Shown here in pieces: positions 1 to 9,501 of a stretch of DNA of 40,573 nt. The notes under the pieces are model-generated. The model saw nothing but the letters and a program-made list of their open reading frames with translations, searched no databases and was not told the origin of the DNA. The DNA is from Candidatus Oleimmundimicrobium sp. (GTDB taxonomy: Bacteria > Actinomycetota > Aquicultoria > UBA3085 > Oleimmundimicrobiaceae), in contig NZ_JAUSCH010000056.1 in assembly GCF_030651595.1 (NCBI RefSeq), positions 1-40,573 of the forward strand, written 5' to 3'. The position numbers and the translations under genes were made by a program. Each line of letters opens with the position of its first letter. Position 1 is the first letter of the stretch.

Positions 1-1520
1 GGAAGAATTACCTCCATTTCACCTTTTAGATTTTTCTGAAAAAACTCAGGTTTTTCGGTATGAACTGGAATTAAATATTTAGGGTTTATTGTTCTAATGA
101 GTTCAAGTAGTTGGGGCCCGATGATATGACCTGAAGCGTGAAATCCCTTTTCGCCTTTTTCCGGGTCTCCAACCAGAGTTAAGTTGAAATAATCTAACCA
201 ATTTCTTAATCTATCAAAGCTTATAGCCATCTCCTCGTTAAAAGCCTCACAGGTTGAATAGATATAAATACTTCCTTCTTTAGGCATAAGGTCCGGAAGC
301 TCGTTTATATCCCAAAAACTCATACAGACAATATAATCATCTTGGTTCTGCCTGATATCCTTGGGAGCAACTAATTTATCGGAAAATTGCTTAAGTATCT
401 CCCGCTCCCACTTATTGATGCTTCCTTTAATTTTGTCATATAAACAACAAACGGGGTCGGTAGAAAACTCTTTAATGCTGGGGTCAATAAGCCGCATTGA
501 TTCCAGAAAATAAATATCTTTGGCGAGTAAAACAAGCTTCCTCCCCGTTTCTTCCGCCACTTTTCGAAAGGTTAAAAGACGCTCGATATTGCGCGGGCCG
601 AAGTCTGCAATCACCAAGTTTTTCGTCCTTTTTACCGCCTCCAAGCTATTTTTGTATATTTCTTCCTCAGAAGTCATAACATCTTCATCAATATTTGTCC
701 CCTCGCAGATTAGAGCAAGTGGTTTAAGTTGAGCCACTTTTTCCATAAATTCGCGAGTGGTATAACCCCTTCCCCCGTGTAGCCGCAAATCCCCAGTATA
801 AACAACCCAACCGGCAGAAGTCTCAATTGCAATGGCCGCAGCCCCCCAAAGTGAGTGGTCAACTGGAAACCCCTTTACATTTAAATTTTTAATGCGATTT
901 TTAAACTCAAGAGGCATATAGTTGAGCTCTCTGCTTGTTGAAGTTGTTTCCCAAAAAATTTTTGCTTCAGAAGAAAGTTCATCCCCATAAAGTAATTTAA
1001 ACGGCCTTTGCCTTGAGGACTCTTGCCTATAATTTGTCGATTTTATGCAACCGTCTTCACATTTTTTCGGAACAAGGTAAGAAACTTCACTCTCAAAACC
1101 CGTCTTCCCGCTATCCTGGATAGCTTTGGCCAGAAAAGCAGTCATGGGACTGCAAAAAATGGGAATATCCGGTTTTAAGAAGGAAATGTATCCAGAATGG
1201 TCAAGATGAGCATGAGAAAGAAAAACACCGTCTAACTCAAGATTTCTCACTTGTTTGGTTTTAGAGACAAACTGCCAGCCTGCTTCTTCGGGTAATTCAA
1301 AATCAGAGCGATAAATTCCCTTAAGTGGAGGAAGAAGCCCCATAACCAAGGGGTCTAAAAGCCCTCGAACTCCCCGGGGACATAAAAACTCCTCGTAAAA
1401 TAGGGATTTTCTTCCATAAGAGATACCAAAATCCAAAAATACGGAAGTATCCTCCGCCTCAAGGAGTATCTTGTTCCCGCCTATTTCGTTTACACCGCCA
1501 TAAAGTGTGAGGTTTATCAT
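1..1520 (-). CDS. Beta-CASP metallo-beta-lactamase nuclease, RNase J-like (3' end beyond window)
   Basis: The reading frame opens at ATG 1518-1520 and runs off the left edge without a stop, so at least 506 residues are present and the C-terminus is missing. The metal site SHAHLDH is at residues 102-108, a further metal-ligand stretch YTGDLRLHG lies mid-protein, and HASGH (461-465) plus PVHTE (485-489) match the C-terminal beta-CASP motifs of RNase J and CPSF73-type enzymes. These families cut or trim RNA with two zinc ions. The substrate cannot be told; RNase J itself usually has PVHGE, so this is a relative rather than a clear RnjA. An AGGAGA sequence sits directly against the ATG, which is unusually close, but an in-frame TAA nine bases upstream rules out a longer form. 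It lies 90 bp downstream of the ABC operon. Confidence 0.85.
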   Translation of the reverse strand, partial: MINLTLYGGVNEIGGNKILLEAEDTSVFLDFGISYGRKSLFYEEFLCPRGVRGLLDPLVMGLLPPLKGIYRSDFELPEEAGWQFVSKTKQVRNLELDGVFLSHAHLDHSGYISFLKPDIPIFCSPMTAFLAKAIQDSGKTGFESEVSYLVPKKCEDGCIKSTNYRQESSRQRPFKLLYGDELSSEAKIFWETTSTSRELNYMPLEFKNRIKNLNVKGFPVDHSLWGAAAIAIETSAGWVVYTGDLRLHGGRGYTTREFMEKVAQLKPLALICEGTNIDEDVMTSEEEIYKNSLEAVKRTKNLVIADFGPRNIERLLTFRKVAEETGRKLVLLAKDIYFLESMRLIDPSIKEFSTDPVCCLYDKIKGSINKWEREILKQFSDKLVAPKDIRQNQDDYIVCMSFWDINELPDLMPKEGSIYIYSTCEAFNEEMAISFDRLRNWLDYFNLTLVGDPEKGEKGFHASGHIIGPQLLELIRTINPKYLIPVHTEKPEFFQKNLKGEMEVIL

Positions 1521-1610
1521 TCTCCTTAATTATTTCAGCAAAACAAGATTTTATCCTTCATTAGCGGATAGAGTCTCCGGGTTGGAAATAGATAATTAGT
1601 TGTACTCTTC

Positions 1611-2858
1611 CTAAACAGCGCTGGTGCGGAAGCGCCATATGGCTATGATACCAAAAACAACAGCAAAACCAATTAGAGCTAACATCTCCGGAATCACGGC
1701 ATTGAACTCAGCGCCGAAAAGTATCAGTTTATTAAAACCAGTTGTTGCCCAGCCGTGAGGAGTTATCTTAGCTAACGCCTGCATCCACTTCGGGGTGATG
1801 AACAGCGGCCACCAGCAACCACCGAGGGGTGCCAATACAAGCGAGGTAAGAACGGCAATGGAATCGGCACTTCGCTCGGTCTTAACCAAAGTGGCAAGCA
1901 TGATGCTGAAGGCCGAGGACATAATCACCATGAGAACAGAAAGGATGATGACAGCGGCAGGAGCAAGCCCTATGTCAACGTGGAGCACTAAAATACCCAC
2001 CGTCCAGAATATAAATATCTGAATCAATCCCTTGGCCGCCGTGCCAGCAAATATTCCACCTATTATCGACTCTCTACTTGCTGAACCGGTTAACAATCTT
2101 TCCATGGTGTTATTCTGACGCTCTCGAACTATCATTGTGGCCGAAAGAGCAGCAGCGAAAAAGACGAACATCACCAGATAGCCGGGAACAGTATAGTCGT
2201 TAACGTTAAACGGCTCAACCTCTCCAACCTTCTCCACTCCAAAATCGATGAAGGTATCTTCAAGTACAGTGTCCTGTTGAATTAAAAAAGGCTGTTGAAA
2301 AGCTTGACCTATATTGGCCATATCACCAGAAGCGGACATTTGCTCCTCAATCAATAGCCCTATGGAAGCATTGGTGACCACCTGCTGCGAACCAACTCGA
2401 GAGCCGATGACCTGAGCCAATCCGTTAAGTGCCGCTATGGTATTTACGGCCTCCGCGTCGGCCACCACTTCGAGCTGTGCGCCGTAACCCATCATTAAAC
2501 CTTCGGTAAAATTTTTTGGAAAGGACAAAAATCCATCTAACTTTTTATCTTCAACTTTCTGGTGGGCCTTGTTGTAATCTTTTTCCCAGACAATCTCTGG
2601 CTCGCCGGGCTTAAGTTTTGCTTCGTCTTGGGTTTCCATCGCTTCAATTATCTGATGGCTTATGCCACCCTTTGCTTCTTGAGTGGCCAAGTGAAGTACC
2701 AATCTTTCATCTTCGGCTCCTACACCGCTTTGCATGAAATTAAACATGATTATGAAGAGAAAAGGAAAGAGCACAAAGAAAAACAAGACCAGGCGGTCCG
2801 TGAAAAAGAGCTTTATATCTTTCTTTGCGATTAACCAAACATATCTCAATTGTCCCAT
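1611..2858 (-). CDS. ABC-2 type export permease, second subunit
   Basis: A 415-residue membrane protein of the ABC-2 family. An N-terminal membrane helix (about residues 22-46, rich in Phe and Leu) is followed by a large external loop of about 180 residues, then five or six closely spaced helices from about residue 225 to the end. This is the DrrB/YhaP/NatB-like layout, with the long extracellular domain between helix 1 and helix 2. The motif VRERQNNTMERLLTGSASR after the second helix is the typical coupling region of these permeases. It is the last gene of a three-gene operon, 4 bp downstream of its sister permease, and probably forms a heterodimer with it. The exported substrate is not evident; drugs, sodium or lipids are all handled by this family. 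Confidence 0.88.
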   Translation of the reverse strand: MGQLRYVWLIAKKDIKLFFTDRLVLFFFVLFPFLFIIMFNFMQSGVGAEDERLVLHLATQEAKGGISHQIIEAMETQDEAKLKPGEPEIVWEKDYNKAHQKVEDKKLDGFLSFPKNFTEGLMMGYGAQLEVVADAEAVNTIAALNGLAQVIGSRVGSQQVVTNASIGLLIEEQMSASGDMANIGQAFQQPFLIQQDTVLEDTFIDFGVEKVGEVEPFNVNDYTVPGYLVMFVFFAAALSATMIVRERQNNTMERLLTGSASRESIIGGIFAGTAAKGLIQIFIFWTVGILVLHVDIGLAPAAVIILSVLMVIMSSAFSIMLATLVKTERSADSIAVLTSLVLAPLGGCWWPLFITPKWMQALAKITPHGWATTGFNKLILFGAEFNAVIPEMLALIGFAVVFGIIAIWRFRTSAV

Positions 2859-2862
2859 GTTT

Positions 2863-4044
2863 TTACCTTCCTTCAGGCATGGCCTTAAAAAGTATCCGGC
2901 TAAGGATTAACCCCACCACGATAACGCCACCCATGACACTAAGCTCAAGACCGATATCGGAAAGAGAACCTCCTTGGGCTATTATTGTTTTGAAGGCATC
3001 ATTTGCGTAGGTATTTATGGATATCTTGCTTAGAGCGTAAAGTTTTGAAGCTTCAGGGATTTCAAAAAAGGTGCCCCCCAGCATGACCATAGCCATGGTA
3101 ATAGAGACGGCAATCCAGATGGCCTGGTCTGGAGAGCGAGCCATCGAACCTATGATGAGCCCCAGTGTGCTCACCGCCGCCGAAAAAATGAGAGCTAAAA
3201 CTAAGGCTTGAATAAACGAGAGTGGGGTAAAGATTTGAAAAACGATATAAGAGAGTGTAAGCAAAATGAATGTTTGTATAAAACCACGTAAGACATTGGC
3301 CAAAAACTTGCCCGTAAAGAGCTCCCCAACGCTCAGTCGGGTCGTAAGCAACCTTTCCAGGGTCCCTTTTTTGCGCTCATCTACCAAGGCTTGAGCGGTC
3401 AGGGTTATGGAGAATAGAACAAACATGGTAATGATACCAGGTAAAAACTGATTGACGGGGTCGGGCTCATCGCCCACTGTTTCCTTCACAACACCCACGA
3501 TGGGATGCTCGCGTTCCCTCTCCAAAAAGCTCTCGGTGACAGTCTCAATTTGACTTTTTGAAATATCGCTATTAGCTAGAGCATTTTTAACTTGCTTCTT
3601 AACCTGAAATTCCTGGTTTATCTCCTCGGCCACCCCGCGAATTAAGCTGGCCACAATCTGACCTTCTTGACCGCCGTTTCCTCTTTGTTTAAAGAGTAAT
3701 TGTGCCTGCTCACCGGAGACGAGCTTATCAGAGAAGTCCTCGGGTATATAGAACACCATCAGCAAGTCGGATCTTTTAAGTTTGGTGTCAGCCTCAGAGA
3801 AAGAAAGATATTCAATATCGAGGTTTTCGAGCTCTTCCAACCGCTCCAGAAGTATTTTAGAATATTCGCCACCTTCATCTTCGTTTACAATATGGGCGGT
3901 TCCGTGAAACATTGTTAGTCCGCCGAAGGCGCCATACATCAGGGCAAAGATAATTATGGGCAATAGCAAGCTAAAGGCCAGGTCGGCCTTGTCCTGTAAG
4001 TAGGAGCGAACCTCTCGAACGGCTACCAAAAATGCTCTAATCAT
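2863..4044 (-). CDS. ABC-2 type export permease, first subunit
   Basis: A 393-residue ABC-2 permease with the same plan as its downstream neighbour: one N-terminal helix (about residues 24-46), a charged external domain to about residue 205, then a cluster of helices to about 385. VDERKKGTLERLLTTRLSV after helix 2 is the family's conserved ERxxGTLERLL stretch. It starts 7 bp after the ATPase gene and ends 4 bp before the second permease, so the three genes are almost certainly co-transcribed. The two permeases share little beyond family motifs, which points to a heteromeric channel. The substrate is unknown. Confidence 0.88.
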   Translation of the reverse strand: MIRAFLVAVREVRSYLQDKADLAFSLLLPIIIFALMYGAFGGLTMFHGTAHIVNEDEGGEYSKILLERLEELENLDIEYLSFSEADTKLKRSDLLMVFYIPEDFSDKLVSGEQAQLLFKQRGNGGQEGQIVASLIRGVAEEINQEFQVKKQVKNALANSDISKSQIETVTESFLEREREHPIVGVVKETVGDEPDPVNQFLPGIITMFVLFSITLTAQALVDERKKGTLERLLTTRLSVGELFTGKFLANVLRGFIQTFILLTLSYIVFQIFTPLSFIQALVLALIFSAAVSTLGLIIGSMARSPDQAIWIAVSITMAMVMLGGTFFEIPEASKLYALSKISINTYANDAFKTIIAQGGSLSDIGLELSVMGGVIVVGLILSRILFKAMPEGR

Positions 4045-4051
4045 GTCGTCC

Positions 4052-4801
4052 TTAATCCCGAATGCTTCGACCGGTTAAATTCAAGAAAACATCTTCCAGG
4101 GTCACCTGTTCAGGCGAGCCGATTTCGCTCTTAAGTTCATCGGGGGTGCCCAGTCTGATTATCTCGCCACCATCCATGATGGCTATGCGGTTACAAAGCC
4201 GATCGGCTTCTTCCATGTAGTGGGTAGTGTAGAGGATGGTTATTCCATTGTTCCGTAAGCCCTCGATGGTTTCGTAGATGTTGTTCCGCGATTGGGGGTC
4301 TATGCCCACCGTGGGTTCATCTAAAAAGAGGAACCGGGGGTGGCCCATCAGAGATATGGCCATGTTGATGCGTCGCTTCATCCCCCCTGAAAATTTTTTT
4401 ATCTTTCCCTTGGCCCTCTCCGTCAGTCCCACGAGTTCAAGATTGGCAACAGCTTGGGTTTTTGCTTCTTTGGCGTTTAATCCGGCCATTCTTCCAAAAA
4501 AGATCAAGTTATCGAGAGCGGAAAGGTCTTCATAGAGAGCCAGCTCTTGAGGGCAAACGCCGATTAAATTGCGAGCTTCGTTTCCATTATGCCGAATAGA
4601 ATAATCACCAATTGTCGCGTCTCCATGGTCTGGCTCAAGAACCGTAGACAACATGCGTATGGTCGTAGTTTTACCAGCGCCATTGGGGCCCAATAAGCCA
4701 AAAATCTCGCCCTTGTGGATGGAAAAAGAGACACCATTAACAGCCTTTGTATCGTTAAAACTTTTATAGAGATTCTCTGCTACCAGAAATGCCTCAGCCA
4801 T
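4052..4801 (-). CDS. ABC transporter ATP-binding protein (exporter)
   Basis: A 249-residue nucleotide-binding subunit of the DrrA/CcmA-type export family. Walker A GPNGAGKTT is at residues 38-46, the ABC signature FSGGMKRR at 137-144, Walker B LFLDEPT at 158-164 followed by VGIDPQSR, and the switch His in YTTHYMEEADRLC. The C-terminal tail with GTPDELKSEIG and LEDVFLNLTGR is the usual drug-export accessory segment. It is the first gene of the operon with two ABC-2 permeases and has a consensus-like promoter upstream. It powers export across the cytoplasmic membrane. Confidence 0.93.
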   Translation of the reverse strand: MAEAFLVAENLYKSFNDTKAVNGVSFSIHKGEIFGLLGPNGAGKTTTIRMLSTVLEPDHGDATIGDYSIRHNGNEARNLIGVCPQELALYEDLSALDNLIFFGRMAGLNAKEAKTQAVANLELVGLTERAKGKIKKFSGGMKRRINMAISLMGHPRFLFLDEPTVGIDPQSRNNIYETIEGLRNNGITILYTTHYMEEADRLCNRIAIMDGGEIIRLGTPDELKSEIGSPEQVTLEDVFLNLTGRSIRD

Positions 4802-4857
4802 AACTTTTGCCCCCTAATTTTTCTAGCTATGATTTAAAGCTGCCACATTAGCTTAAT

Positions 4858-4886
4858 ATTATATGTCTTGTGTCCAGGACTGACAA
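4858..4886 (-). promoter_or_regulatory. Sigma-70-type promoter of the ABC export operon
   Basis: On the minus strand, -35 TTGTCA (4881-4886) and a perfect -10 TATAAT (4858-4863) are separated by 17 bp, about 57 bp upstream of the ATPase start. The spacing and match are strong. No operator-like palindrome was seen next to it. Confidence 0.7.
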
Positions 4887-4975
4887 TATAAACGTCTATT
4901 AAAGACATGCGGACAACCATCGATGGTTTTATTTTAAAGGTCAAATATCTAACAAACCTGTAGAAACCTTGCGAT

Positions 4976-5170
4976 TTAAGACTTGAGTCCTCTTGCTTTC
5001 GCTTTGGTGAAATCTTCTCTAATCCAACTCACGATTGCACCCACACCAATTAGCGCAGGGAGACCGATGGTAAGCCAGAGAGGTGCAGAGCGTCACACGC
5101 ACACGGCGGCAATTATTCCGGTTCAAAAAATAAGACTAATAACCCTCCCGAACCATTTCATAACATTCAT
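4976..5170 (-). pseudogene. Decayed small membrane-protein gene with two in-frame TGA codons
   Basis: Read through its stops, the frame gives a 64-residue product starting MNVMKWFGRVISLIF and ending FTKAKARGLKS, closed by TAA at 4976-4978. It is a short protein with two hydrophobic stretches around a central interruption and a basic tail. TGA occurs in frame at codon 16 (5123-5125) and codon 26 (5093-5095). A ribosome-binding site AAGGGG precedes the second ATG (5161) by 9 bases. Reading TGA as Trp would restore a plausible protein, but other genes here, such as hsdS, end in TGA, so these are taken as true stops and the gene as broken. The remaining parts of the 4802-5362 spacer hold only the ABC promoter and AT-rich DNA with no recognisable feature. 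Confidence 0.5.
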
Positions 5171-5362
5171 CCCCTTATTTTTGACCTTTGTAAATATTGC
5201 TTTATAAATTTATTTTATCCCTACACTTAAAAATAAGCTATACATCCTTGACTTCTCTTTAGACTAAACCAACTTGCAAAATTACGAAAAAGCCAAAATC
5301 AAAATCCGAGGGGAAAATTGCCTGGCAAATAAAGTGAGGTTTATATCAAAAAACTTAAGAGA

Positions 5363-5884
5363 TTAATGTGTAGGCTTCTTTCTTTTGAGTACTTCTTGCC
5401 AAAATGCTTTGTGTTGCTTTCCATCTTCGCCCACCACAGGCTCTTCACCAACTATTATAATTTCATCCTCTTCTTTTTTTACGAAGCACTCCTTAAATCC
5501 CCATCTTCTTTTATTTTCCGGAAGCCCTTCGCAATATTCCCACGAAATTCGACCCATCCCTTCGTAATCTTTATTCATCACCATAATCCCTTGCCATTCA
5601 TATTTAATATTGCCTGCTTCGTCTCTATTCCAAGTAGTTATTTCAAGTATGTTATCCCTTATGTATTTAATTGTAGAATCACTTTGGGGTTCTGTGCCAA
5701 CCACGAATCCATCCTGAGTTATATTTACTCCATATCCAATATATTCACCTGCAATAGGTCTGAACTTTTCCTCTATCACCTTTTTCATTCTCTTATCTTC
5801 CTGTTTGAGAAGCCATTTCTGAGCGATATAACCTCCAACAATAGACAAGATAGCTCCGAAAACAACCCACCCAAAAGTATCCAT
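5363..5884 (-). CDS. Single-pass membrane-anchored protein of unknown function
   Basis: A 173-residue protein I do not recognise. The N-terminus (about residues 4-24, GWVVFGAILSIVGGYIAQKW) is one membrane helix, followed by a charged stretch (KQEDKRMKKVIEEKF) and a soluble domain rich in aromatic and acidic residues to the end. A good ribosome-binding site (AGGAG, 8 bases before ATG) supports the start. It stands 79 bp downstream of the YgjP-type gene, at the end of the restriction-modification island, and could be the last gene of that transcript. A function in defence is only suggested by position. Confidence 0.7.
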   Translation of the reverse strand: MDTFGWVVFGAILSIVGGYIAQKWLLKQEDKRMKKVIEEKFRPIAGEYIGYGVNITQDGFVVGTEPQSDSTIKYIRDNILEITTWNRDEAGNIKYEWQGIMVMNKDYEGMGRISWEYCEGLPENKRRWGFKECFVKKEEDEIIIVGEEPVVGEDGKQHKAFWQEVLKRKKPTH

Positions 5885-5963
5885 TTTAACACTCCTTCAA
5901 AGTTATTCCATCATCATAACCAGTCTGTTCACCAGTGCTAGACACCAGCTCAACCACTTCTCA

Positions 5964-6488
5964 TTAAACGTTATTATCTTGAATCAAAAACCAATATGCA
6001 AATAAATCCTTTTCAAGCTCGTCAGAGTTATCAAACTTCTTTGAAACCATCTTCCAGAACCTATCGTTATGTTTTTTCTCAATCAGATGAGTGGCTTCGT
6101 GAAATATCACGTACTCTATCAAACCATCGGGCAGGTGTTTCATCAACGTATTTACAGTTAAATTTCTTCTTGTGCTGCAACTTGCCCACTTGGTTTTCAT
6201 TCTTCGAAAGAAGATTTTATTGACCCTTACGCCTAGCTCTTCCGAAGCTTCTTCAATGTAAAAATGAACAAGGTCTCTCAATTCCTCGTCCGTTCTATCA
6301 ATAATTTCTTTATTTGATGAATTCTTCAAACACTCCTCGATAAACACCTTTTTCCGACGAACCCAAACCTTATGTTTCTCTAAAACTGTGTCAGGATTAC
6401 GGTCAAAAGGTAATACGAGTAAAAGTTCTCCCGTTCTAAATTCCAGTCGAGGATGCTTTACATTCCTATAAGAGACCTCGTGTGCCAT
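5964..6488 (-). CDS. YgjP/DUF45-type zinc metallopeptidase
   Basis: The protein carries HEATHLIEKKHNDRFW, the HExxH zinc site with the third ligand in a KKHNDRFW segment, typical of the YgjP/SprT-like DUF45 family. WVRRKKVFIEE and MKTKWASCSTRRNLTVN are further family hallmarks. The chosen ATG (6486-6488) lies one base after the hsdR stop and has GGAG 9 bases upstream inside the end of hsdR, giving 174 residues. A longer form from 6521 is possible but would overlap hsdR by 32 bp. Genes of this family are frequent last members of type I restriction operons, where their role is not settled. Translation is probably coupled to hsdR. Confidence 0.85.
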   Translation of the reverse strand: MAHEVSYRNVKHPRLEFRTGELLLVLPFDRNPDTVLEKHKVWVRRKKVFIEECLKNSSNKEIIDRTDEELRDLVHFYIEEASEELGVRVNKIFFRRMKTKWASCSTRRNLTVNTLMKHLPDGLIEYVIFHEATHLIEKKHNDRFWKMVSKKFDNSDELEKDLFAYWFLIQDNNV

Positions 6489-6489
6489 A

Positions 6490-9400
6490 TTATGAAGCTC
6501 CATAGTTTTCCACGCTCTCAATTAGTTTCCCGTACAAATTGTCCATCTCTTCCAAAGATAATTTGTACTTCCTCTTTAATCCCCTGACAAATCGCCTAAC
6601 TTCCCTTTCCACTTCTTTCTTAATTGTCGTTTGTCCAATCCAGCCGGGGAACATACGCCTTTCCAACAAACCCGATAAGCTCTTCATTTCCCCAACCAAT
6701 TCATCGCCTTCGCCCAGTTTCTCCTCAAGAATAAGCAACATTGAGTACTCAAGGTTTGAGAAGTCTAAAGTTCTTTGCCTTGCTGAAAGAGCACTCACAT
6801 CATTTACTATCTCCGCACCCTCTTTGTATATTCTTTCGTAATCTTTGGTCTTCTCGTTCCAGAGTTCAAGAAGTCTCTCCACTCTCTCGGCTAAAGATTC
6901 GTAGATTGGACTCCTGTGTCTATCAACAAGAACCAGCTTATTGAGCGTAAAAAGTATATTGGCAGCCGCTTCTTTCTTGTCCTTAACCTTCTCTTCCAGT
7001 TTCTTAAGATAGTTTTCATCAAAAGTTATGGTCGGGAGCTCTCTATTGAGTTTTTCCACCTCGGTGGATTTATGAGCAAACTTTATTGTCTTTTCGTAAA
7101 ACTTCTGCACATACTTTTCATAAGGAGGCTTCTGGATAACAACCTTCATGTAGTAGGTGTAAATTGCGGAAAGCCACTTATAATCTTCAAAATGTTCGAG
7201 TTTAACTTCGTCAGGACCAAGAAGCTCAAAAACTTTTCTTAATTGTCTGTACTTTTCCACAAACCTCTTTTCCTTCTCCTCGTCTGCAGTGAGTATCTCA
7301 ATGGCCTTAAGTAAAGTTTCTCTTTCATATTTCCTCGACACTTCCTTAAATAACTCAAGGGTCTCCTTAATGAGAGTTACAAACTCTTCTCTTAATCCGT
7401 CATAACTTTGTAGCGCATCAGCAATATCCTCCTCGCTGTACATCTCCAAAGCTTTTTTAAACTCTTTCAAAACACCGACATAGTCGATTACGACACCTGC
7501 TTCCTTGAAGTCATTGAAGGGCCTGTTCGTTCTGGCAACCGCCTGAAGGAGACGATGTTCTTTTAACGGCTTATCGAGATACATCGTTTGCAAGATGGGG
7601 GCATCAAAGCCCGCGAGCAACATCTCGGTGACGATTAGGATTTTAGGGGATTCTTCCTCTTTAAACTTTTCAACCGCGTCTTTCCTAACATCCTTCAGAT
7701 CCCTGTATCCATACCTCACCTTGGACTCGGCAACAAGTTCCTGAAGCACAGGTTCCTTTTCGCCTCTCTCCTCCATTGTCATCACAACTTCGGAGCATTC
7801 CCTGGACAGATGCTTATCTAATTCGCTCTTATAGAGGGCACATGCCTTTCTGCTCGGTGCTACTACCATGGCTTTAAACTTGCCGTCAACATTTTCTTTA
7901 AAATGCTTGGCAATATCTTCGGCTATCAACTTTATCCGCTCCGGGTTTTCGAGAAAAAGCTTTATGGCGTTTAGTTTTCTCTTTGTTTTTTCTTCTACGT
8001 CCTCCTTAATATGTTCGGGAAGCTCTTCTTCCGCCATTTCCAAAAAACCCTCAAGTAATTCTTTCTTTAAGTAAACCTTTTTTTCAAGCCGGGGCTGGTA
8101 AACAATCTTTACCGTAAAACCGTCCTCTATGGAGTCAGTTATGAAGTACTTGTCCAGATAAAGCTCTTTGGGAGGATAACTAAATTCGAGATAGGTGTCT
8201 CTGCCTCTCTTAGATATGGGGGTACCCGTTAAAGCATAGAAGAAGGCGCTTTTAAGGATAGCTTTCATTTGAACAGCCAGCATTCCATATTGAGTTCGGT
8301 GCCCTTCATCTATAAAGGCGACGACATTTTTGCGACTCATTATAGTTGTTTTGCTTTTTGATACTGCCGCAAGCTCCCTTTGTAATTCTTTGAGCTCTTC
8401 TGGCCTGAACTTGTGGATGAGAACGATGAAGACGCCCCGCTTGCCACGATAGTCATCGTAGCTTAAGACATTTTTAAGTTCGTCTATGGAGCCAATGATT
8501 TCAGGCTCCACAATGTCCATTGAGTTAAACTCTTTATAGAGTTGATCCTCAAGCTCAATCCTATCGACGATGAAGAAGATGGTGGGATTTTTAAGTGCGT
8601 TAGCATAATAGAGTTTGTTGGCTGCAAATATCATGGTGAGTGTTTTTCCACTTCCCTGCCAGTGCCAGATAAGCCCCTTGTTTTTTTCTTCTTTCCCTTC
8701 GAGGTTATCGAGAACTCTGTTTACCATCTTGTTTGCGGCCCTATACTGCATGTATCTGGTTACAACTTTAGTGGCATTACCAAACTCAATTCTAAAAAAG
8801 AGAAAGTGTTTGAGGATGTCCAAGAAGGTGTCTCGTGAAAGCATCTCAATGGTAGAGTCGATGGAATCTAAATCATTTTCTCGCCACTTGTTGGTTTTTA
8901 CATCATCTTGCCAGGGGACAATGGGAAAATATTTCGCCTTGCTTTCAGCGGCGACACCAATCTGGACATATTTATAAAGTTCAGGAACGGTTTTCTCGTA
9001 GTCTTTTATCTGGCGGTAAGCATTGTGCCAACTCTCGGATATGCTCGTAGGGTTCTTACATTCTATATTTACCAGGGGAATCCCATTAACGTAAAGCACT
9101 ACATCGGTTCTTATCCTCTCCCTGCCATCGTAATACACCTGCCGGGTGACAATAAACTCATTGTTCTCGATATTTTCATAATCAAAAAGTTGGATAGCTC
9201 TTAGAACCCTGTCTCTCTCAAACTTTACTGGAACGCCGAGCTTATATAAATTTAGGATGCGCTTAGCTCCTTCCATCCCTGTGCCCGCGAACTTCAGTTC
9301 ATTTAAAACCTTATTTATCTCCTCATCTCCAACATCGAGTTTTTCGTTTATCTTCTCGATTGCCCTAATGAGATTAGGTACTAATAAAGGTTCTTGATAG

Positions 9401-9501
9401 CTCTCGCGCTCAAGTTCCTCAGCGGGGACAAACTTCCAGCCCTTCTCTTGAAGTTTCTGAACTATATAATCTTCAACTAAAATTTTCTCATCAAAAGCCA
9501 T
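6490..9501 (-). CDS. hsdR: Type I restriction enzyme, R (endonuclease/translocase) subunit
   Basis: A 1003-residue HsdR with the standard domain order. The N-terminal nuclease shows D133 and E147-C-K149 (PD-(D/E)xK pattern in RTDVVLYVN...NIECK). The SF2 motor follows, with Walker A GSGKT at 283-287, DEGH at 398-401, LTGTPISKRG as motif III, and a second RecA lobe with VVAPSRKACALYKSEL and QAVARTNRPF as motif VI. The C-terminal third is helical and would dock onto the HsdM2S core. All catalytic motifs are intact, so the enzyme looks active. Its ATG overlaps the hsdS stop by 11 bp. It cuts unmodified DNA after ATP-driven translocation. Confidence 0.97.
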   Translation of the reverse strand: MAFDEKILVEDYIVQKLQEKGWKFVPAEELERESYQEPLLVPNLIRAIEKINEKLDVGDEEINKVLNELKFAGTGMEGAKRILNLYKLGVPVKFERDRVLRAIQLFDYENIENNEFIVTRQVYYDGRERIRTDVVLYVNGIPLVNIECKNPTSISESWHNAYRQIKDYEKTVPELYKYVQIGVAAESKAKYFPIVPWQDDVKTNKWRENDLDSIDSTIEMLSRDTFLDILKHFLFFRIEFGNATKVVTRYMQYRAANKMVNRVLDNLEGKEEKNKGLIWHWQGSGKTLTMIFAANKLYYANALKNPTIFFIVDRIELEDQLYKEFNSMDIVEPEIIGSIDELKNVLSYDDYRGKRGVFIVLIHKFRPEELKELQRELAAVSKSKTTIMSRKNVVAFIDEGHRTQYGMLAVQMKAILKSAFFYALTGTPISKRGRDTYLEFSYPPKELYLDKYFITDSIEDGFTVKIVYQPRLEKKVYLKKELLEGFLEMAEEELPEHIKEDVEEKTKRKLNAIKLFLENPERIKLIAEDIAKHFKENVDGKFKAMVVAPSRKACALYKSELDKHLSRECSEVVMTMEERGEKEPVLQELVAESKVRYGYRDLKDVRKDAVEKFKEEESPKILIVTEMLLAGFDAPILQTMYLDKPLKEHRLLQAVARTNRPFNDFKEAGVVIDYVGVLKEFKKALEMYSEEDIADALQSYDGLREEFVTLIKETLELFKEVSRKYERETLLKAIEILTADEEKEKRFVEKYRQLRKVFELLGPDEVKLEHFEDYKWLSAIYTYYMKVVIQKPPYEKYVQKFYEKTIKFAHKSTEVEKLNRELPTITFDENYLKKLEEKVKDKKEAAANILFTLNKLVLVDRHRSPIYESLAERVERLLELWNEKTKDYERIYKEGAEIVNDVSALSARQRTLDFSNLEYSMLLILEEKLGEGDELVGEMKSLSGLLERRMFPGWIGQTTIKKEVEREVRRFVRGLKRKYKLSLEEMDNLYGKLIESVENYGAS

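Noticed and set aside
4976-5170. UGA read as tryptophan (alternative code) in this organism
   Set aside because: hsdS, the Abi_C-like gene, cysS and yacP end in TGA at sites where normal overlaps or family lengths require a stop, so the standard code holds.
5366-5941. 191-codon plus-strand open frame
   Set aside because: It lies opposite the minus-strand membrane-anchored protein gene, has no ribosome-binding site, and its product is Phe/Ser/His-rich antisense-type sequence.
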